Below are positions 1-11,700 of a stretch of DNA of 64,000 nucleotides, piece by piece (positions within the stretch are counted from its first letter, which is position 1; each line of letters begins with the position of its first letter). The notes below the pieces were generated by a model. It saw nothing but the letters and a program-made list of their open reading frames with translations. It was not told the origin of the DNA and searched no databases. Origin of the DNA: Pelargonium x hortorum (lineage: Eukaryota; Streptophyta; Magnoliopsida; Geraniales; Geraniaceae); assembly GCA_036897525.1 (NCBI GenBank), contig JAYMTJ010000041.1:25104-89103 (forward strand). Direction: 5' to 3'. The translations under genes were made by a program, and so were the position numbers.

Positions 1-2205
1 CAGCCTTCCTGAAAACCCGTAAAACGAATTCCCTAATCCAGATGAAACCTAACAATATCAATCAAAACGATTCTCCATAAATGCCTTTAGAAAGCCTCAG
101 CGCAAGCAAGTATTCGTTTCCTTTTATTAAGACCCTTGTAACAAGAGTCAGCTGGGATTGAGTAATGAAGTCCGTTCTGCTGGGGAGATCTATTTACCAG
201 TTCGGCGCTTCGGTATTTGAACCTGCCACTTTCTGAGTCAAATTTCCCTGTAGTTAGTTTAGTTATAGGGCAAAGGTTAGCTGCTTCATTAGACAAGGAA
301 TTTAGTACAAGAGTCAAAATTGAAAATAGGTAGATGGATTTCCCGGCTTTCTTTAGCTTTATTGATTGATCGGAAAGTCTTATATTTGAGAAGTTGCTCT
401 AACTGAAAGGGTTGTTTTCTTATTGGCTTGACAGGAAATCCGGGGGTCTAAAAGTCTATAGGTATTTCACAAACTTACAGTTTTCGTTGGAGCAAATCAA
501 AAGTCTCTTCTCTTATCTCAGAATTTCTTTTTGTTGAATTTTACGGTTTTACTTAACAGGGTTCTATTTACAAGGTGAAACAAGGTAACGAAGTTAAGTT
601 GTTGAGGTAAGGTCCCTTGGCTTGGAAGATGAAGCTAGGTTTTAGGTAAAAAGTAGGTTTAGTTCAGAGGTTCGGGTTTTGGGGGATTAGACCGGGTTAC
701 TATTTTAAGATGCCAGGGGTTTCTATAGGTTCTATACAGGAGATTGGGGTTTTTGCAAGAGTTAAGAAGGTCTTTTTACAAGTTTATGGGTTTCATTTCA
801 TAACGAGTAAGATTCAGGGCTTTTTCCTTGATAAGGGGATATCCTGGGTTTCTCGGCACTTAAGTAGCTGATTTAGGTAGACGATACCTAGGGATTCCTG
901 TATTAGCTCGTTTTTTCAATTAGCTAGTTTTCTTTTCATAATGAATTGAGGGAGTTCCTTTTGGAAAGATGTAGGTAATGCAATTAAGAGACTGAGTATG
1001 TCTCAGGTAAAGCCATTTGATCACTCGAACTAGGAGAGGCTGGCTATATTTTATAAGGAGATCTCGAGGTTTCTGAGTCTTAGAAGTGTGAATTAGAACT
1101 CTCGTATTCTGTACTCTGTCTAATCTAAAACAATTAAAGGGAGTCAAAGTCAAAGTAGAAGAATTGGGAATGACTCTAGGACAACTGGGGCAAATAGAAG
1201 AACCTATCAAAGCTTTTCCCCCGGTTGACTGTATTTTGAAGTGTAGGTTTTACGGAATACAATCCATTTATAAGTCAGGGGTTTCGCCTAACTGGCTTTT
1301 GATATAAGGTGGGAGATGGGAAGTCTAGTGTATTCTAGGGATCCGGGTCGATATTTTACAAGATAGATATAGGGCCAAAAGGGATTCTCCTTTTTGAAAT
1401 GTGGACTAAGCCTAGTTTATAGAGTACTTTGAAAGGCAAGGGTCCTTTTTTCTTCGCTTTGTTTGATTGGGAATTCTTTTATTGAAAGCAAGGAGTTTCC
1501 TGTAAAGAGATAGAGCTCTCGGGTAAGTTTGTTTTCCTCTTATCCGGTACTCCTGAATGGGTAGTCTAGACTGCTGGTTCACTAAACAAGGTTTTTATGA
1601 AGTTATGACAGTAAGGAGGTATATTCCCTAGATTTTCGGGTTAAGAGAGTTCCCGCAGGTTAATTGAGAGGCTTTGCTAAGAAAGGACTGAAATAAGTAA
1701 AGGCCTAAATAAAAAGGGAGAAGACATTAGGAAAGGGTGGTAATAGACAAGTCCCCTGAACTGGAGAGAGTTGACATTTTGGGTAGAAACTTTGGCATTG
1801 GCATGATTCCATTTGATCTGTATTACTGCTTTCGGCCGATGGAAAGCCTTTCATTATAATGTATTTAAGGAGTTGCTCTTATCAAATTCGTTTTTACCGG
1901 GCGGGCTTGTGTTTTAGGATTTCTAGTAGAGAAGGTTTGAGGCACCAGGTAATGCAATTAAGGAGTCAATCCCTGTTACCGACTGAAGAGAAACGTGGGG
2001 GTTTTTGTGACAAGTCTTTTTATAGGTAGGAAAGTGTAATACACCTACACCGGCAACTGACGCTTTGTTTTAATTCTTCTTTTAATTAGTTTCTTTGACT
2101 TAATTGTTTTTGTATTCCTTTGTTTGAGATTCTGTATTCTATTCTTCTTATGAGTTAGAGTCTTTGTATTTGTACTCTTCTTCTTTGTATTGTATTAGGT
2201 TTCTT
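1..2205. other. Non-coding, no feature seen
   Basis: AT-rich single-copy DNA with stops in all frames. Two short minus-strand frames (76 codons at 87-317 and 96 codons at 920-1210) match nothing I recognise and are within chance length. Confidence 0.6.
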
Positions 2206-2343
2206 ATGAGCTATAGAGGTAACAGGAAGAGTAAGACCTATACCTACCTAAGAGGGGAAGCATTAATGGATAATGGATTAGAGTATAGTACTGTACTTTA
2301 TAGGAGCAGTAGGAATAGGAGGAATAGCAGCAGTCTTAGCTAG
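2206..2343 (+). other. Short purine-rich open frame, Arg/Ser-rich end, unrecognised
   Basis: The frame starts at ATG 2206 (MSYRGNRKSKTYTYLRGEAL), runs 45 codons and ends at TAG 2341 after RSSRNRRNSSSLS. The same triplet texture (AGN repeated) continues past the stop to about 2375. The Arg/Ser-rich end comes from the triplet-periodic DNA (AGG, AGC, AGT, AAT) and need not mean an expressed RS domain. A related stretch lies at 3169-3288. I see no ribosome-level or promoter evidence for translation; it is listed because it belongs to the dispersed A/G-rich set described in the findings. Confidence 0.25.
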
Positions 2344-2564
2344 AGCAATAGAAGAAGTAGGTAGGGCCGATAGGGAAGGGAACCAGTTTCTTATAGTTAT
2401 TATGGTGTATAGGTGTTTTCGACCAACCAATAGATTAGTAGTAAGTATGTATAGCATACGGGTTAGATGGGTTTATATTATACTAGTATAGGTATAGGAG
2501 TTTCTTGTTCTTGTCCCTTAGATAGGTGATAGATGTTACCATAAGGTAAGGGGGTTCCCTTAAT

Positions 2565-2692
2565 GTATTGTCTTAGTGTAGTTAGTGTGTTAGTTCTATT
2601 GTACTCTACTCTATTATATTATGTATTGTACTGTTAGGATTAGGAAGGGAGGCTATGCCTGTATTCTCTCTTTTTTTCTCTCTTATCAATGA
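2565..2692 (+). repeat. Diverged direct repeat, copy 1
   Basis: The copy contains TTAGTGTAGTTAGTGT (2573-2588, identical at 3982-3997), then TTCTATTGTA, then a GGGAGGC...CCTGTATTCTCTC stretch and TATCAAT. The same words in the same order occur about 1.4 kb downstream. Confidence 0.6.
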
Positions 2693-2763
2693 ATAGCTGA
2701 TATCTTGAAGGGTTTTTCTAGTTTCAACTTCACTTACCGGGATTCTTTCTAAAACAGGGAGTG

Positions 2764-2782
2764 CTTTCTTTCTTTCTTTCTT
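2764..2782 (+). repeat. (CTTT)n microsatellite
   Basis: Four perfect CTTT units plus a partial one. Such loci usually vary in length between individuals. Confidence 0.9.
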
Positions 2783-3168
2783 GTAGTTCCTTTCAATCTA
2801 TAGTCTATTCTAAAAAGGAAGTCATTCAAATAGATACAAGAAAACCAGTGGTAAACGTGTAAAACAGCTTACTGGGCACGGAAACTCTCAACAATTGAGA
2901 TTCTAGATAGAAAAGTAAGATTTTTTCTATTCGGTATATAACAGGATTTTAGGCAATTTGAAGTAGTATAGTGGAAGGTTTTCAGGAATCTAGGGGTATC
3001 CCGCAAGAAAGCGAGCAGTGAAGTTGGTTTGGTGAAGGTTTTAGCTAGTGGGATTTTTGTTTCCAGGATTTCCGATTCCAGATACTATTAGGCTAAAGTA
3101 ATTTAACTGAATGCGTTTACGCTAAGCGAATAGGTAAGGTTGTTTCTCTAAGGACTTCCTTTCGATAG

Positions 3169-3288
3169 TTTAAGAAGAAGAGTAAGAGAGGAAGCGGAAG
3201 AAGCTATAGCAGTCTTAGTAGCGGTAGTAGGAGAAGCAGAGGCAGAAGGAGGCTTAACAGTAACAGCAGGAGAGTAAGACCTAGCTGA
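3169..3288 (+). repeat. Purine-rich triplet-periodic repeat, related to 2219-2375
   Basis: The block is A/G-rich with AGN triplet periodicity. One frame is open for 39 codons, without an ATG, and reads KKKSKRGSGRSYSSLSSGS and then RRSRGRRRLNSNSRRVRPS. AGCAGTCTTAG-type wording and AGAGTAAGACCTA recur from 2226-2345. It is most simply an imperfect trinucleotide repeat. Confidence 0.5.
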
Positions 3289-3629
3289 TACGTAACCAGG
3301 AGGGAGACACAGCACTAGAACTGTAGGATGGGAGCCTTTTAGTAGTTAGTGGGTTTAGAATAGACAGATAGGAATAGATAGTTGTACTAAGCACAGGTAG
3401 ACAGTGGTTTATAGGATGTCTAGTAGGTAGGATAGGTAGTAAGACGAGAGGGGTTTGCTTTTAGGAGATACTCTTCCATGTACTATGTAGCTTATCGATA
3501 CAGAAGGGTAAGCCTAATACGCATAAGAAGACGTCTATCTTACCGAGTCTTCAGTTTAGTTATATCGTTATAGTAGTGAAATGATAGTATCTGGATAACA
3601 CACCTACCTAACACCAACTGACCTAACTG

Positions 3630-3862
3630 GCTTAACCGACTTCTTTCTTGTTGCTGTTGCTTCATACTCTAACTCTTAATCTGCACCCTAGTTTTTTTGA
3701 GGAGCTTTAGTCTTCTTACTTGCTATACCTGCAGCTAAGATCCTACTTTTCTTTTTCTAAGCTAGACCTGTCTTCTTGTAGCCCTGAGTTATTGTCTTCT
3801 TATTCTTGTAGCTATTGCTGTAGCCTTGAGTAGGGGTTATAGTTATTATACTCCTATTCTTG
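3630..3862 (-). repeat. Pyrimidine-rich block (plus strand) of the dispersed A/G-rich set
   Basis: The minus strand is A/G-rich, and one frame gives GYKKTGLA, a stop, then KKKSRILAAGIASKKTKAPQ. The 16-mer CCTGTCTTCTTGTAGC at 3767-3782 recurs exactly at 45727-45742. No intact frame is present. Confidence 0.45.
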
Positions 3863-3974
3863 TTGTAGCTGATTGTAGCTAGTTAGTTATGCGCTAGTCA
3901 GTATATGGTAATAGATTAAGCTGTTCTTGTTTTAGTGTTTAGTGTATTATAGTTCTTATCTTATATGTATTATG

Positions 3975-4095
3975 TACTGTATTAGTGTAGTTAGTGTATG
4001 TACTAATTATTCTATTGTATTTGTTAGTTTGTACTATAGGGAGGAAAGGCTTAGCCTGACCGGTATTCCCTCTTTGCCTTATGTATCAATAGAGA
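3975..4095 (+). repeat. Diverged direct repeat, copy 2
   Basis: This is the partner of 2565-2692: an identical 16-mer at 3982-3997, then TTCTATTGTA, then GGGAGG, AGCCTGACCGGTATTCCCTC and TATCAAT. Indels separate the blocks, so the duplication is old. Confidence 0.6.
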
Positions 4096-4187
4096 GGATA
4101 GAAACCTAGAAATCTAGGAACGTAACTCCTACAAAACAAAATTGCTTACAGAACTCTAAAGTACCAGTTCAAACAAGAGTGTACTGT

Positions 4188-4212
4188 GACTTGAACCTTT
4201 GACATGCTGATC
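4188..4212 (-). repeat. Second copy of the tRNA-like tail found at 27267-27292
   Basis: On the minus strand GATCAGCATGTCAAAGG is followed by TTCAAGTC. The same string occurs at 27267-27292 with one extra G. Here the rest of the tRNA is missing. The shared length, beyond universal T-loop bases, indicates common origin. Confidence 0.45.
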
Positions 4213-5043
4213 GAACTAATGCTTGCATGCATGACCACGTTAAATACTAAAGAAAACCTAAATGCTTCTATTAATATAATAATAAACTAGACTTACTAGA
4301 TTCGAGTCACTATTACTAGAGTATTAAGGAGGATCTCAATCTTTAAAATTTCAGTAATTCAAAATGCCAGCCTTAAATAAAAAGAGCAACTAAGCCAAAG
4401 CAAGAGTTCCACTCCCATACTGTATTATAAACTACCTCTTAGAAATTCCTAACCTTTTTTTACTTATGAATGCCCCCTTCCCCACCAAGAAACAAAGAAG
4501 GTTGCCCTTTGTACCTATTACCCACTGTGCAACCAATTTAGGAAGAATCTAGTTAGACTGAAAGGTTAAGGGTATACCGGAGTTCCTTTTTTAAGTAGTC
4601 TTTAACTCCTAGGATTTTACCAAGGAAAGGAGTTCCTACGGCTGAATTACGGCAGACAGTTATCTTAAGGAACAGGGAATTTTTTGTATACCCGCGATTC
4701 CTCCTTCTTAAGAAAAGACCCCTCAAAAGCTAACAAAGAAGACACTAACAGCAGGAAACTCCCCTAACTAATAGGAGAAACTTTATCCCTATATTTCATT
4801 ACAGTAGAATAGGTAAGACGATAAAAAATAGAAGTAGGATTCCGAAATCTAACAGAGAAAGACTATAAACCTTTTGCAGATCGGTTAGATTACACTACAC
4901 GTTTCTATATGACGCGATTTAAACTTTATAACAGCATTGATATTTGACTAAGGAGCGCTTTTTATAGTATAATCCCTTACTAGTCCGTGTTTCTATACAA
5001 CTAAATCGAACCTAATAGGGAACCCTACAAAAGATTAGGGGTT

Positions 5044-5067
5044 CTATCTATCTATCTATCTATCTAT
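5044..5067 (+). repeat. (CTAT)6 microsatellite
   Basis: Six perfect tetranucleotide units in otherwise unique AT-rich DNA. Confidence 0.95.
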
Positions 5068-8000
5068 TAAATATACAAAAATTTTGACCTAACACTAACA
5101 GGGGTCAGCTATATATAGCAGCCCTATAAGCTAAGCTTAGGATATTTGTGCCGTAAATGAGGCAAAGCTCTTTGAAGTAGAGTCATGGGTTATTTCATAA
5201 CATAGTAGATAGTTAGAGACCCTTTCCTACGAGGTTTTATATGGATTTTCCTTTTTTTGATAGCTAGTACAAAAACTGTTAAGAGGAAAAGTCCTACTAT
5301 ACTCGTGTTTTGGAGTCTTGTATACCTGGATCTGCTTGAGTTCATATTCTTAACTTAATTGATATACTGCAACTTTCATGCTCTGCTATTAGGGGCTCAT
5401 AAAGGCCAATTTTATGAATAGAATTCTTTTTTAGTAACGGTCTTCCTCTTTTTTTAGTTTAGCAGGAGTTTTTCGATAGTAAAAGTTTTAGTAATAATAC
5501 TAGAGATTTTGTTAACTAAATTCAGGGCTTTAGCTTCAGTAATTGCATTAAAACGCGTTTGTCAAGATAAGGTGATCATACACCAAAAGCTATATCAATG
5601 TGGAGACCGAGGAGTCGCCGTGCGCTTTACAAAAAGATGGTGTGACACAAAAAAGCTACAAAGCAAAGAGTGCTCAAATTCAGTCACGTACGGATCTAGT
5701 TGTATCTTTCTTGCATTTGAGAAAGTCTGGAGGTTTTTTAATTTAACTTATAAACAAAGCACGGAAGCCGGCTACAATTGAGAATGCTTGACACTTTTGA
5801 ACCTAACAAAGCTAAACAATTTTTATACAATAGGTGCTCCAATTAATAACAGGAAAGTCCACCGGGCACCGAATTTAGTTACTTTATAGCTTTTGTATCT
5901 GGATTTAATGCCTTTTTTCGGTCTACTAATGGCTGTTATCTATAAATCTAGAAATAGAATAAATGTATATCTTATGTAATAAACGGATTCGCTATATATT
6001 CTTCGGAAAAGTTTCCACGGATTCTGTATTAAGCATAACTGAGCTCGGATTGCCCTAAAATCTCAATACTCGTAAATAAACTTTTAGATCTTAGCGAAAG
6101 TATCACATGTCCCTCATAAAGAGGTTTATGCTTAGCGGCAATCCTGTACAAATTGAATTGACCCCTTTTAGAAAAAACTTATCCCGTAGCTACTCAGTAG
6201 GGGCTGAATTTAAGCTTTTAGAATCAATCAAGATTTCATATTACTTTGATTACCCAGAACATACCTTAAGAATTTCTTTCTCTATTATATTACCTGTATT
6301 TACAGAACAGAGTGGCAAGCTGAGTGAGTAAGTAGGACCCAGTTAGATAAAAAGACCCTGCTCCGATCCATAAAGGACTCCTTTTGCGATTCTACTTTTC
6401 CAAAATAGATAAATAAAAGACTTAACTTGTTAAAACCCCCTAACCTCGAGATCCTAAAATGAAATTTATTACTAGCTAACGCTCCGGATACCAAAAACTT
6501 AGGGATTTCCCTAACTACCTAACTGTACCCCTTGCCTGAATCTCAGTATTAAGAGCTGCCAAATTTCAGAATAGAAAATCTAAAGTCTAATGAATCTATT
6601 CCCCGACTGATTTAAGGACTAGTTTATAGATATAATAGAACGAGGGACTCCTTTAGGAATATATCAAAATGAGGTTTCTAGAAACTTAAGAAAGAATCTT
6701 TCGACATCAGTTCCGGTTTACAAGGATAGCTTAGGACTTGTTAGAGATTGCTACCAAATGGAGGATTCTTCTCTTAGTTATCTTCCTTGCTAGCAGCACT
6801 TGCTCTGAACGAATTCCGTCACTCTATCTCTTCTCCTCTTAGTAAGAGTTATAGTCTAATACAATGATCAAGAACTTCACTACACTAGAATACTAACAAG
6901 TCAATATCTTCTTATTATTCAGTCTCTCATAGGAATCCTCAGTCCTGTAAAGAAGTCAAACAAAAAAAAGGTACTTATATCTTTTTTTTTTCAAGCAAAT
7001 AAGGATCTAGCTCTGAGGCAAGGTGTGTAGGTCCGGGTTTGAATTGAAGTTGATGTGTCTATTCTATATAGTGTAAGGGTTTCCATTAGACTCTTATGCC
7101 TTAACCTCCTAACCACCAAGACAAAACTGGTGACTCGGTAAAAAGGATGTACTAATGACTCTCATAAGGTTAGTATCCTCCCTATGATAAGAGCCATAAC
7201 ACAAGAGGGATACTCCTTAACTAGGATTACTAGAATATAACCACCTTACACTAGCAGCAGCAACACAAAAAAGGAGGCTCTAAAATAATAAAGGAAACTA
7301 AACTTCAGCTGTGTTACCAGAATCGAAATGATAGAATGCCCTATGTCAATCCTAAATCTCTAAACTTGGAAACCTTCTTAATTTGAAATAAAACAAACCT
7401 TGTTATGAAACTGACTTATAAGCTATTTCCGGGAACTCCTTTCTGTTTATGGGCTATAGAGTCTAGTTAAACTCAGATAGACGAGATACATAAAACTTAA
7501 AATAGGAATAGGAGCTTTAAGAGAGAAGGGAGTTTGCTACTGGTTAATTAAACTTCCATTTGTTAAAACAGCTAGATATACTAGACTGGAAAACACTCAC
7601 AAAAGAAGTTCCTCTTTAGCTTTAGAAGTAAGGAGAAATTCCTCTGGTTTTATGGCGTTTATAGGTGTGGAAAGAGACCTTATAAGTATTAGGAGTCAAT
7701 CAATCTTACCGAGTAAAACAAGGGGAGGTTAACACCTTATGGGTATTTTAGAGAAAACACATACGATGAAAAGGAAACTTTAATTTACTTACTGGCTGGA
7801 AAACCCTTTCTACTAAATGAAATACCCTCAAAATAGGAATTGACTTCAGTACTGAAATGCTTGTAGCTCATAATTCTACATACAATAAAAAGAAAGGGAC
7901 TCCTCTCTAGAAAACAGGCTTCAACTTGCTTTCATACTCTTAATCGTTACCCTCTCAGACCTCGAACAGCATTCAGACCTTAAAACACCTCAGAGCTAGA

Positions 8001-8692
8001 GACCCCTACTTGCTTGACTTGAAAATCTGTATTACACTTTGACTTATTTGACTTGCTCTTAAAATGTTAAACTGGACTCTGGATCTTACAGCTTTCAAAG
8101 AGTAGCTCAAAACTTCACTAGCAAAGTCAAAGTACCCTTGTTGAGTTTTTCTTTCTCTCTTGTAAAACCTAACCTTTTTGGCTGATGTAACTTTTCTTTG
8201 TCATAATTATAAAAGCACTCTCGACTCGAATCTCATCCACTAACACGAAAGTATCTCAGTTGAGGGTCAGATTCCCGTTTGTTTAGTCTTTTGAAAGTGT
8301 TTACTGAGTTAACTGAAAAGGACAGGAAGTGGATACTTTAGCCCGGAGTTTCCTGTATTTCCTCTTTATGGAACCTCCTTTACTTTGTTTGAGTCCTTTT
8401 AGAGTCCTTAGGTATACCTTTTTTTTAAGGCTAACTCTAGCACTTGTTAAATAACAGTAAAACAGGCCCTATATTAAATCAGACCTACTCTAGTTTTTTT
8501 GAAAAGGGACTAGATTTCCCTCTCTCTGGATTTCTTTTACAGTTTCCTATAAAATAAAGCAGTAAACACACAAAAAAAACTCCTTACTTAATTAATGCAA
8601 ATGTATCCATCCAGTAATTTCTGGGAATAAGTAAATATTAAGCACTTCCTCTTTAAAGGAATTAAACAACTCCTACAAAGAGCGAGAAATAC

Positions 8693-8722
8693 CCTATCCT
8701 ATCCTATCCTATCCTATCCTAT
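8693..8722 (+). repeat. (CCTAT)6 tandem repeat
   Basis: Six perfect five-base units. This is the longest perfect tandem array I noticed in the window. Confidence 0.95.
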
Positions 8723-11700
8723 GACCCGTTATAATATAATACCGAAGATAGACCCCCGCCCTACAAGGATTCCAAGCTGAAGCGGGTACCCCTTATTATA
8801 AAATATTACACGAGTCTCTTCTTTATCAAATTACTAGTCAGTCCTTAAAGTCTTATAATTCAAGAGATACGTGTTCAACAAAGACAAAGGAAGTCTAACT
8901 GAGCCCTGGATTAGAGGAACTTCCTTTTATTAGTATATTAGTAGGGTCTCCTGCTTAGAGCTTAGAAGTTCAGTGGAAATATCAGTGAATGCTTGCATAA
9001 GACATATTATTTTATTGAGAAGACTCCTAAAAAAACAAGGCATGAAGTTAAGTCAAGAAGTCAAAAAAGCAGATTAAGGATTTTCCAGGTCTGAAAGGTA
9101 TTCTGAAGTTGATGTTGGCTAAGGAATTTTCTGTAATTTAAATTGAAGTCTGTTTTCTGGTTTCCTAAGTTTCTGGATATAAAGGAAGCTTGTTGAAGAA
9201 GGTCTTCGCGGTCTGTCTGTGTCTACTTAATTTAATATGGAGCTCCTAACCTCGGCAAGAAGTGCCTAATTTAGAGTAACCCGACGGAAAGCCCTTTACC
9301 TTAAGCTATTTCCGGAATTCAATTCTTATTTACGAAGCTCGGGTTAGAAGAAAAAAGCACTTTATAAGCAGCATTCCGAGGTATCCTTTTCTAGAGAAAG
9401 TTCAACAAATCGAGGATCTGATATAGCCCGAATAGAAGAGATTCTATATTCCCCAAAATGACAAGGAGTTCTAATATGGGGTATAAAATCAATTTTTTAG
9501 CTCTTTTACAACCCTTTTGAGCAGGTAGTTAAGTATCAAGTGTTAGTAAAATTTGTCTCAGTAATACCCCTATTTATGTTATGCAATTTTCTTAATCACT
9601 CTCTGCTTGCTATTTCTACGAGAATCAAAGTCTTTAGTAATTATAATTACGTAAATATAGTAAACTATAAAATAAATCTAGGTATCCCGGTTAAGAAAGA
9701 AATTTATACCTTACCTACGGGGATTCTCCCGAGTTTTAAATAAACTAGAAGCCAGCTTTATACGGTGACTAAGAAATATTCCTACTAAAAATCTCAATGC
9801 TTTAGGCGCCTTGTTTATTACGAAAAGGGTTTTCTAACACCTCCATCTTCAGGCGAAAGCTAGAGAGGAAAATCAGTAACAGTCACTGCTAACCCGGGCT
9901 TCGCGGTATACTCCCAGACAAAAGTCTAATAAAGAAGAAGTTTCTCCCTTTAAAGTAATTAAAGTAAAAGTATACTAATTTCTAGCGGATTTTATATAAC
10001 GAGCAATTCCTGAAAATGCGTACAAGAACATTTGTAAATTCTGCAAGTTTCGGCTTGACAAATAAATAGGATCCTTTTTTTATGTATGTGAAGTATAAAA
10101 ACTCTTTTCTGTGTGCCTAGTGGGTGGGGTAATCCGGCTTTTTTCGGGGGCCTTTATTTATAGTAAATAGCTTTAGGATCCGGATCTAAATATACTTACG
10201 TAGACAAATGAACTCATTAGAATGTACTCTTTTGAGATACAAAAACTAAGCAAATACTTGCTATCTTAAGTTAAGGGCATATCCTTAGATATTCCACAAG
10301 TCCCGCTTAAAAGAAAATTGTAGAAGCTTTTTGCAGTGCAGGCTCGCGGCTTTACTATCTCGACTAAGAGGCCTCGTTTCTCAAGAGCTTTTTAGAAAAA
10401 AACCAATTTCTGGAAACAGCGAAGTCTCTGGGTTTATCGTTTGGTATTTAGGACTTTATTAGATATTCTATATTTTGGAAATGTACACATTAACTCAGAC
10501 AATAGATCCCAACAAAGGAGCTTTATACTTTATATAGGGCAGGTACTCTGTAGTGTATCTAAAAAGCTTGCCTAGAAATTATTCGTAAAAAGGATTTCTC
10601 TTGGGCTTCTTATTCTTTATATATATATCTATTTGCTAGCCTTTAACCTTAATAAACAAAAGAGCTAACTTCCAAAAAAGTAGTAATTCCCCTTTTACTT
10701 TGATTAAACGCCTGCCTGTAAAGTCCAGAACAAGTAAAAGCCCTTGTACTAAAAGATGCTAGAGAACCCCCTGATTGATTATACCTTCAAGTAAAGACTA
10801 ACAAATAAGGATTGGAGATGAAACCAAGGAACCCCGAGCTTACTATCCAGAATGTCATTTATCAATCAGGTACTAAGTAGCCAATACGTTTTAGGCTTAT
10901 AGAGTTGATATTTACTATTTTTTAGAATCCCCTTCTTTTAGAAACTACTTTGCTTGTAAAATTCCTCCCTAGTCAAGCTAACCCCTAGGAAAATACCAGA
11001 TGAAGTGCTGCCGTTATTACCTTTTTTTTGCTGTATGGTTCTAAGAGAACTATTGCTATCAATATGCTCGAGTTTTCTCTAATGAGGAGTTTTTTGTGTA
11101 ATATTGAAAAATAGTTAGTGTTACCTAATAGAAACATCTGGAAACTTCCTAATATAACTAGCTTTGACAAGTTTGCTTTTTTTATTTTATATGGGGGGGA
11201 GCACTCGTTAGAGAAAAGATAATAAATAGTTAGACTAAGGAATATATCTATATAAATTCTGAAATTTCTTCTATACATAACATAGCCCTTTTCATTTCAG
11301 GTCGAGGTAGTAGTTTATGGAGAAGAGGTACTTGGAGCTTAAGTTTGAATGTAAAAATTCGCATTCTATGGTAGGGCTGTGCTGATCTTGGGAAATATGG
11401 TTATGAATAAGAAGTTATAATTAATATAGAGTAGACATTACAACAGGGATAATTTTTAAAAAACTTTTTTTTATTAAAGAACATCTCTATTTAGCAAGTG
11501 TTATTTCTTCTTATATGCGATCTTGTCAATTTTGTAGCATTAAGAGACTTTTAATAATTATATATGGAACTTCATAAATTCATAATGAAAATATGATACG
11601 AGAAAAGTTAAGTTCTATATCGCTAAAACGAAGAAGTAAGAAGTTTTTTAATAACCAACGAGGCCTATATAGAAAACCCTTTTCAAGTTCAGACTGTATC

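Noticed and set aside
2282-2380. A frame reading GAVGIGGIAAVLARAI, superficially like a membrane segment of ATP synthase subunit c
   Set aside because: It has no start codon and no conserved acidic residue in a second helix, and it is simply another frame of the AGN triplet repeat.
5509-5781. 90-codon plus-strand frame with several cysteines
   Set aside because: Cysteines are not spaced as any zinc-binding motif I know, and no homologue is recognised.
8693-8722. (CCTAT)6 considered as a CRISPR or telomere-like array
   Set aside because: Five-base units without spacers are a simple microsatellite. No array with spaced repeats was seen anywhere in the window.
10985-11278. Longest ATG frame in the window (97 codons, minus strand)
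   Set aside because: Leu/Ile/Lys/Ser-heavy composition mirrors the base composition, no known motif is present, and the length is within chance for this G+C.
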